Assembly (NCBI GenBank): GCA_029202665.1
Contig: CP119326.1
Location: 620,001 to 684,000, forward strand
Length of the DNA stretch: 64,000 nt
DNA from: Candidatus Brevundimonas colombiensis
Lineage (GTDB): Bacteria; Pseudomonadota; Alphaproteobacteria; Caulobacterales; Caulobacteraceae
Reading direction: 5' to 3'
Made by a program: the position numbers and the translations under genes. Below are positions 59,441-64,000 of this stretch, one piece after another. Numbering within the stretch: the stretch's first letter is position 1; every line of letters starts with the position of its first letter. Below the pieces are notes generated by a model. It saw only the letters and a list, made by a program, of their open reading frames with translations, was not told the origin of the DNA and made no database searches.

Positions 59441-61333
59441 CTAGAGGGCTTTCAACGTCTCCAGCACGCCCTTTCCGTAGCGATCCCGCTTGGACTGACC
59501 GACCCCTGAAATCGCGCCCAGACTGTTCAGGTCGCCCGGCTCGGCGTGGGCGATCTCCAGCAGGGTCTTGTCCTGGAAGATGACATAGGGCGGGACGTGC
59601 TGTTCCGAGGCGCGGTCGCGGCGCCAGGCCCGTAGAGCCTCGAACCGGGCGCGGACATCGGCGTCCATCGTCTCCAGCGCCGCATTGCGCCCCTCGCCCG
59701 ACCTGTCGCGGCGGCGTGGGGCGGCGTCCGCCCGCAACGGGGCGCGGCGGACCTCGATCTGGCGTTCCGATTTATAGACCGCGCGCACGGCCTCGGGATC
59801 GCCTAGTCCCACCAGCGGCTTGCCGTCGTTGGGGTCTTCGACCAGCAGGCCCTCGAACAGCAGATGATCGACGATCTCGCGCCACGACGTCAGCGAGATT
59901 TCACGCCCGATGCCCCAGGTGGAGAGCGACTGCTCCCAAGGCTGGACGTCCTTGGTGCGGGCGGTCAGGTGATCGACGACGCGGTTGCGCCCGAAGCGGC
60001 CGCCCAGCCGCTGCACCGCCGCCAGGGCTTTCTGGGCCGGGACGGTGGCGTCATAGAGCTGGGGCGGGTCGCCGCAGATGTCGCAGACGCCGCACGGTTG
60101 GGCGTCGTGTTCGCCGAAGTATCGGCGCACGGCCTGGGCGCGGCAGACGGCGCCGTCCAGCATGGCGAACAGCTGGCGGGTCTTCCTGACCTGAACCTGT
60201 TTGACCTCTTCGGCCATCGGGCGGCTGTCCAGACGACGCAGGGACCAGGCGATGTCGGAGGGCCCGTACAGGGTGATGCCCTCGGCCGGTTCGCCGTCGC
60301 GCCCGCCCCGGCCGATCTCCTGCCAATAGGCCTCAAGACTGCCGGGCGGATCGGCATGGATGACGAAGCGGACGTCGGCCTTGTCGACCCCCATGCCGAA
60401 GGCGATGGTGGCGACCATGACGGCGCCTTCCTCGGCCAGAAACCGTTCCAGCCGACGGTCGCGTTCGCGCGTGTCCATGCCGGCGTGATAGGCGATGGCG
60501 TTGGTCCCGGCGTCGCGCAGCGCCTGGGCCACGCGGTCGCAGCCGTCGCGGCTGCCGCAATAGACCACGCCCGACTTGCCCCGCCGCTCGCGGACCAGTT
60601 CGATGACCCGCGCGTCGGTCTTGGCGCGCGAGGCGCTCTCTTTGCGCTCGGCCGACAGTTGCAGGTTCGGGCGGGCGAAACTGTCGACGAAGACCTTGGC
60701 GTCTTCCAGCCGTAAGGAGCGCAGGATGTCGTCACGGGTGCGGGCGTCGGCGGTGGCGGTGACGGCGATGCGCGGCGCATCGGGGAACCGCTCGGCCAGC
60801 AGGCCCAGATTGCGATAGTCGGGGCGGAAATCGTGACCCCACTGGGACACGCAGTGGGCCTCGTCGATGGCGATCAGGCTCAGCGGCAGTTCGGCCAGCC
60901 GATCCATCATCGCCCCCGCCGCCAGACCTTCGGGCGAGACATAGAGCAGGTCCAGTTCGCCGGACCGCGCCGCGCGCCAGATGGCCGAACGCTCGTCCAG
61001 GGACACGCCGGAATCCAGACGCGCGGCGGCCACGCCCTGCTGTTTCAGCGCCTCGACCTGATCGGTCATCAGGGCGATCAGCGGCGACACCACCAGACCC
61101 AGGCCGGGGCGCAGGATGGCGGGGATCTGATAGCAGACGCTCTTGCCGCCGCCGGTCGGCAGGACGGCCAGCACATCGCCGCCGGACAGGATCTGCTCGA
61201 CCACCTGCCCCTGCAACCCCCGGAAATCGGCATGACCCCAGACGCGCGACAGCAGGGCCCGCGCCTCGTTCAGATCAGGCGTGTCGGTCGAGGAGAACTG
61301 GGACTGCGTGGCCGGCATTCTTAAGCTGTGCAC
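59441..61333 (-). CDS. recQ: ATP-dependent DNA helicase RecQ
   Basis: 630 residues from a GTG at 61333 (GGGA upstream), or 625 from the ATG at 61318. Walker A AVLPTGGGKSVCYQIPAI, DEAH box AIDEAHCVSQWGHDFRPDY, motif VI IGRGGRDGEPAEG, zinc site with C-x-x-C-x-x-C (PCGVCDICGD) and a preceding Cys, winged helix, and a C-terminal HRDC domain. Unwinds DNA 3' to 5' in recombination repair (family knowledge). No LexA box (GTTC-N7-GTTC) seen upstream. Confidence 0.96.
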   Translation of the reverse strand: MHSLRMPATQSQFSSTDTPDLNEARALLSRVWGHADFRGLQGQVVEQILSGGDVLAVLPTGGGKSVCYQIPAILRPGLGLVVSPLIALMTDQVEALKQQGVAAARLDSGVSLDERSAIWRAARSGELDLLYVSPEGLAAGAMMDRLAELPLSLIAIDEAHCVSQWGHDFRPDYRNLGLLAERFPDAPRIAVTATADARTRDDILRSLRLEDAKVFVDSFARPNLQLSAERKESASRAKTDARVIELVRERRGKSGVVYCGSRDGCDRVAQALRDAGTNAIAYHAGMDTRERDRRLERFLAEEGAVMVATIAFGMGVDKADVRFVIHADPPGSLEAYWQEIGRGGRDGEPAEGITLYGPSDIAWSLRRLDSRPMAEEVKQVQVRKTRQLFAMLDGAVCRAQAVRRYFGEHDAQPCGVCDICGDPPQLYDATVPAQKALAAVQRLGGRFGRNRVVDHLTARTKDVQPWEQSLSTWGIGREISLTSWREIVDHLLFEGLLVEDPNDGKPLVGLGDPEAVRAVYKSERQIEVRRAPLRADAAPRRRDRSGEGRNAALETMDADVRARFEALRAWRRDRASEQHVPPYVIFQDKTLLEIAHAEPGDLNSLGAISGVGQSKRDRYGKGVLETLKAL

Positions 61334-61402
61334 TCTTTGTTCCCATATGCGAAGCGCCGCCGGCCGCGAAAGCGACCGACGGCGGCATCGGATGGGGATG
61401 GA

Positions 61403-62380
61403 TCAGTAGGCTGGCGCTGCGGCGAACTGGCCGCCGACGCGGTAGCGCCACAGATAGGACGGCGCGATCGCCTCCATGCCTGTCGCATGATCGATGCCCA
61501 GGGCGTCGAGGCCCCGCGCATCAGCGCCGACGACATTGTCGTTTTCCAGCATGAAGACCTGATCCTTGGTCAGCGGCGGGGTGACGCCGATCAGGCCGGT
61601 CAATTCCAGCAGAGACCCCAACGGCTTGGCGACAAAGAACGGCACCGAGACCAGCAGGCGGTCGCGGCCGGTCTCGCGACGGACCAGCTCCAGGATTTCG
61701 CGGAAGGTGAAGACGCTGGGCCCGCCCAGCTCGAAGGTGCGGCCGGCCGCATCGGCGCGGGTCACGCCGCGCGCGACAGCCTCGGCGACATCGCCGACAT
61801 AGACCGGCTGGAATCGGGTCTCGCCGCCGCCGATCAACGGCAGGATCGGCGACTGCACGGCAAGGGCCGCGAAACGGTTCAGGAAGCCGTCGCCGGCGCC
61901 GAACACCAGCGACGGACGCAGGATCACGGCGTCGGGATAGACGGCGCGCACCGCATCCTCGGCCTTGGCCTTTGAGCGGCCATAGGCGGCGGGGCTCATG
62001 GCGTCCGCCCCGATCGCCGAAATCTGAACCAGACGTTTGACGCCCGCCGCCTTGGCGGCCGAGGCGATGGTCTGGGCCGCCTGGGCATGAACGGCGTCGA
62101 AGCCGCGCTTGCCGCCGCCGTCGTGCAGCACCCCGACCAGATTGACCACCGCGTCCGCGCCGCGCACCGCCGCCGCCACGTCCTCGGCGCTGGTGATGTC
62201 GCACCGCATGAACTGGATCTGGCCCGGGTCGCCCAGCGGCTGGATCTCGATGGCCAGGACCGGGTTGCGCACGGCGATGCGGATGCGCCAGCCGCGCCGC
62301 GCCAGGGCGCGCACCGCCTGCGACCCGATGAAGCCCGATCCTCCGAAGAGGGTCACGACGCCGGGGGCGAGGTCAGCCAT
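61403..62380 (-). CDS. NDUFA9-like NAD(P)-binding protein (complex I accessory family)
   Basis: 325 residues from the ATG at 62380. SDR-type atypical Rossmann motif VTLFGGSGFIGSQAVRALAR at about 8-27, YGRSKAKAEDAV with the YxxxK pair, and the C-terminal AIAPSYLWRYRVGGQFAA. The complex I NDUFA9 subunit family is found in alphaproteobacteria and mitochondria. No nuo gene is adjacent. The frame is open further upstream to 62542, but those residues carry no domain. Confidence 0.88.
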   Translation of the reverse strand: MADLAPGVVTLFGGSGFIGSQAVRALARRGWRIRIAVRNPVLAIEIQPLGDPGQIQFMRCDITSAEDVAAAVRGADAVVNLVGVLHDGGGKRGFDAVHAQAAQTIASAAKAAGVKRLVQISAIGADAMSPAAYGRSKAKAEDAVRAVYPDAVILRPSLVFGAGDGFLNRFAALAVQSPILPLIGGGETRFQPVYVGDVAEAVARGVTRADAAGRTFELGGPSVFTFREILELVRRETGRDRLLVSVPFFVAKPLGSLLELTGLIGVTPPLTKDQVFMLENDNVVGADARGLDALGIDHATGMEAIAPSYLWRYRVGGQFAAAPAY

Positions 62381-62493
62381 GGGGAAACTCCAGTCGAAAA
62401 TCCGTGTCGCGGGATAGACGATAGGGCGCCGCACCGCAACGCGGGCAAGCATCTTCGTGAATGGACCGGCCGCTTTGCGATGGCTGCGGCCTT

Positions 62494-62513
62494 CCTCCCC
62501 ACGAGTGGGGAGG
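62494..62513. repeat. CTCCCC/GGGGAG hairpin
   Basis: Perfect 9-bp inverted repeat CCTCCCCAC/GTGGGGAGG with a 2-base centre, in the 148-base spacer before the NDUFA9-like gene. Related in sequence to the hairpin at 52256-52276. Confidence 0.6.
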
Positions 62514-62528
62514 AGATGATGATGGACC

Positions 62529-64000
62529 CTACGGCCGCCCAACCAGTTGGTCGACCGAGCCGGTGGTCACGGGGTGATACAGCGGCCGGGCCTCGGCGTA
62601 GATGCGGCGGGCGTTGGCGCGCCCCCAGTCGCCCTCGTTCCACAGGGTCTGGAACAGGGGCAGGACGAACTTGCGGCGGCCCTGGCTGGTCAGGAATTTC
62701 TCGGCCGTGGCGACCGCCGGCTGATAGCGATGCGCCAGGGCGATCTGCAGCCAGGCGAAGGTCAGTTCGCTGTTGCCCTCGTTCGCCAGGTTCAGCGTCC
62801 GCTCCAGATCGGCCAGTTGCGCATCGGTCAGCCAGTCGGCGCCGGTGCGCAGGCCGTCGGGACGCCAGCCCAGGAAACGCTGGCGCTGCTGTGTGTTCCA
62901 GTTCGCCCACGGAATGGCCGAGGCCGGTCCCTTGTCCTTGAAGAAGGCGACGGCGGCCGCGTCCACCGGCTCGAAGGCGTGCGAGACGGGGGCGACGGCG
63001 TTGGACGGCAGGCCGGGCTGATAGACCCAGGCGTCCAGCTGCAGTTCGGATTCCAGCGCCGCGTCGCCCTTCACCAGATTGGCGCGGATGTCGTCCAGGA
63101 ACATGGCCGTGGTCATGGGCCGATAGGCGTTGCGGTCGAAGTAACCGCGCAGCCAGGCGTCGAACCGCTCGCGGCCGACGTTGCGCTCGACGGTGCGCAG
63201 GAACAGGGCGCCCTTTTCGTAGGCGATGTCGTTCATGCCGTCGTCGGGATCGCGGCCCTTCAGGTCCAGATGCAGCCGGGTGTCGGCGGCCGGCAGGGAC
63301 TTCAACGTGTCCTGAAGGCTGTCCCAGCCCAGCACCTGTTCCTGCATGGCGCGGTCATGGCCATAGACCGAATCCATGATCCGGTTTTCGAAATAGACGG
63401 TGAAGCCTTCGTTCAGCCAGAAGTCGTTCCAGGTGGCGTTGGTCACCAGATTGCCGGACCAGGAGTGCGCCAGTTCGTGCGCGACCAGCGACACCAGCGA
63501 CCGGTCGCCGGCGATAATGGTCGGGGTGGCGAAGGTCAATTTGGGGTTCTCCATCCCGCCAAACGGGAAGGAGGGCGGCAGAACCAGCAGGTCATAGCGG
63601 CCCCAGCGATAGGGGCCATACAGCCGCTCGGCGGCCGTCACCATCTGGGCGGTCGGCTCCAGCTCCCACTGAGCGGCGCGCAGGCGGCTGGGCTCGGTCC
63701 AGACCCCGGAGCGGCCGTCGAACGGGGCGAAGGCGATGTCGCCGACGCCCAGCGCGATCAGATAGGGCGGGATCGGATTGTCCATCCGGAAGCGCCAGGT
63801 CTTCATGCCGTTGGCTGCAGGCTCGCCGTTCGGCGTCAGGTGGTCGGCGCTCATGACCACGGTCAGGTCGGCCGGTGCGGTGATGCGGGCCGAATAGGTC
63901 TGGCGGATGCCGGGGCTGTCCTGGGTCGGGACCCAGGTCCGGGTCAGGATCGCCTGGCCCTGACTGAACAGATAGGGTTTCTGGCCGCCCGCCGTCTGGC
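62529..64000 (-). CDS. M1 family metallopeptidase (LTA4H-like), 5' end cut by window
   Basis: The C-terminal 489 residues are present; the frame stays open to the right edge, so the N-terminus is missing. Catalytic core: exopeptidase motif FGGMENPKLTFATP, zinc motif VAHELAHSWSGNL (HExxH) and the third ligand Glu 18 residues later in WLNEGFTVYFENRI. The C-terminal helical region (LERTLNLANEGNSELTFAWL, HRYQPAVATAEKFLTSQGRR) is the leukotriene-A4-hydrolase type. Probably a periplasmic aminopeptidase, but a signal peptide could not be seen. Confidence 0.93.
   Translation of the reverse strand, partial: QTAGGQKPYLFSQGQAILTRTWVPTQDSPGIRQTYSARITAPADLTVVMSADHLTPNGEPAANGMKTWRFRMDNPIPPYLIALGVGDIAFAPFDGRSGVWTEPSRLRAAQWELEPTAQMVTAAERLYGPYRWGRYDLLVLPPSFPFGGMENPKLTFATPTIIAGDRSLVSLVAHELAHSWSGNLVTNATWNDFWLNEGFTVYFENRIMDSVYGHDRAMQEQVLGWDSLQDTLKSLPAADTRLHLDLKGRDPDDGMNDIAYEKGALFLRTVERNVGRERFDAWLRGYFDRNAYRPMTTAMFLDDIRANLVKGDAALESELQLDAWVYQPGLPSNAVAPVSHAFEPVDAAAVAFFKDKGPASAIPWANWNTQQRQRFLGWRPDGLRTGADWLTDAQLADLERTLNLANEGNSELTFAWLQIALAHRYQPAVATAEKFLTSQGRRKFVLPLFQTLWNEGDWGRANARRIYAEARPLYHPVTTGSVDQLVGRP

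Noticed and set aside
61334..61402. LexA-type operator or terminator near recQ
   Set aside because: A GC-rich hairpin is present, but there is no T run, and no GTTC-N7-GTTC pair was found.

Overview
The window is GC-rich, densely coded bacterial chromosome from an alphaproteobacterium of the order Caulobacterales; gene content and the intergenic repeat style fit Brevundimonas best (inference, not verified by search). Evidence for the order: a DivL-type pseudo-kinase with Tyr in place of the H-box His, a perfect CtrA box, the PhyR/NepR/EcfG general stress locus flanked by its HisKA_2 kinase, an SDHAF4-like protein, an NDUFA9-like protein and a SapC-family protein. I see no rRNA, tRNA, prophage, insertion sequence or CRISPR array. 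Almost all genes are chromosomal housekeeping genes.

Layout: 0-3.4 kb, partial GST, DUF1508 protein, and ffh-rpsP-rimM on the minus strand. 3.4-6.2 kb, an intergenic pair of hairpin repeats and a two-gene polyamine operon (carboxyspermidine/carboxynorspermidine dehydrogenase and decarboxylase). 6.2-10.5 kb (minus), nadD-rsfS-rlmH-envC-like-ctpA. 10.6-12 kb, zur with a coupled alpha/beta hydrolase. 12-14.4 kb, SapC-like, MaoC-like and MDR oxidoreductase genes. 14.4-18.6 kb, the general stress response locus: an sRNA gene with the features expected of gsrN, phyR (minus), nepR-ecfG-phyK (plus) and an entericidin-like lipoprotein. Four EcfG-type promoters (GGAACC-N16-GTT) can be read directly here. 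18.6-24.6 kb, gabD, obgE, an AI-2E family permease, a HerA-like ATPase and an Nfu protein. 24.6-32.3 kb, two XRE regulators, tsaB-rimI-fur-miaB-phoH-ybeY-lnt and another XRE regulator. 32.3-41.4 kb, GreA-like, YhiN-like flavoprotein, M28 peptidase, divL, zincin, marC, pyrF and a repeat-rich secreted protein behind a CtrA box. 41.4-47.7 kb, SDHAF4-like, htpX, M28 peptidase, thiolase, hemolysin III and phaR. 47.8-48.3 kb, a 12-copy, 40-bp tandem hairpin array. 48.3-52.3 kb, membrane protein, HMG-CoA lyase, ArnT-like and GT2 glycosyltransferases. 52.3-54.7 kb, groESL with a CIRCE-like operator and a long inverted repeat between the two genes. 54.9-64 kb, glycine-zipper protein, Zur-box-controlled CobW GTPase and DUF1826 pair, pgi, secreted protein, recQ, NDUFA9-like protein and a partial M1 aminopeptidase.

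How the parts work together: the stress locus is a complete partner-switching circuit. PhyK phosphorylates PhyR, PhyR sequesters NepR, and EcfG is freed to fire promoters of phyR, nepR-ecfG-phyK, the sRNA and the small lipoprotein. Zinc homeostasis is represented by zur and, 45 kb away, a perfect palindromic Zur-type box between a CobW-family GTPase and a DUF1826 gene. The most unusual structures are the hairpin-repeat family, whose copies differ by compensatory changes in both stems, and the candidate GsrN-like sRNA, which has no ORF and is easily missed by gene callers.
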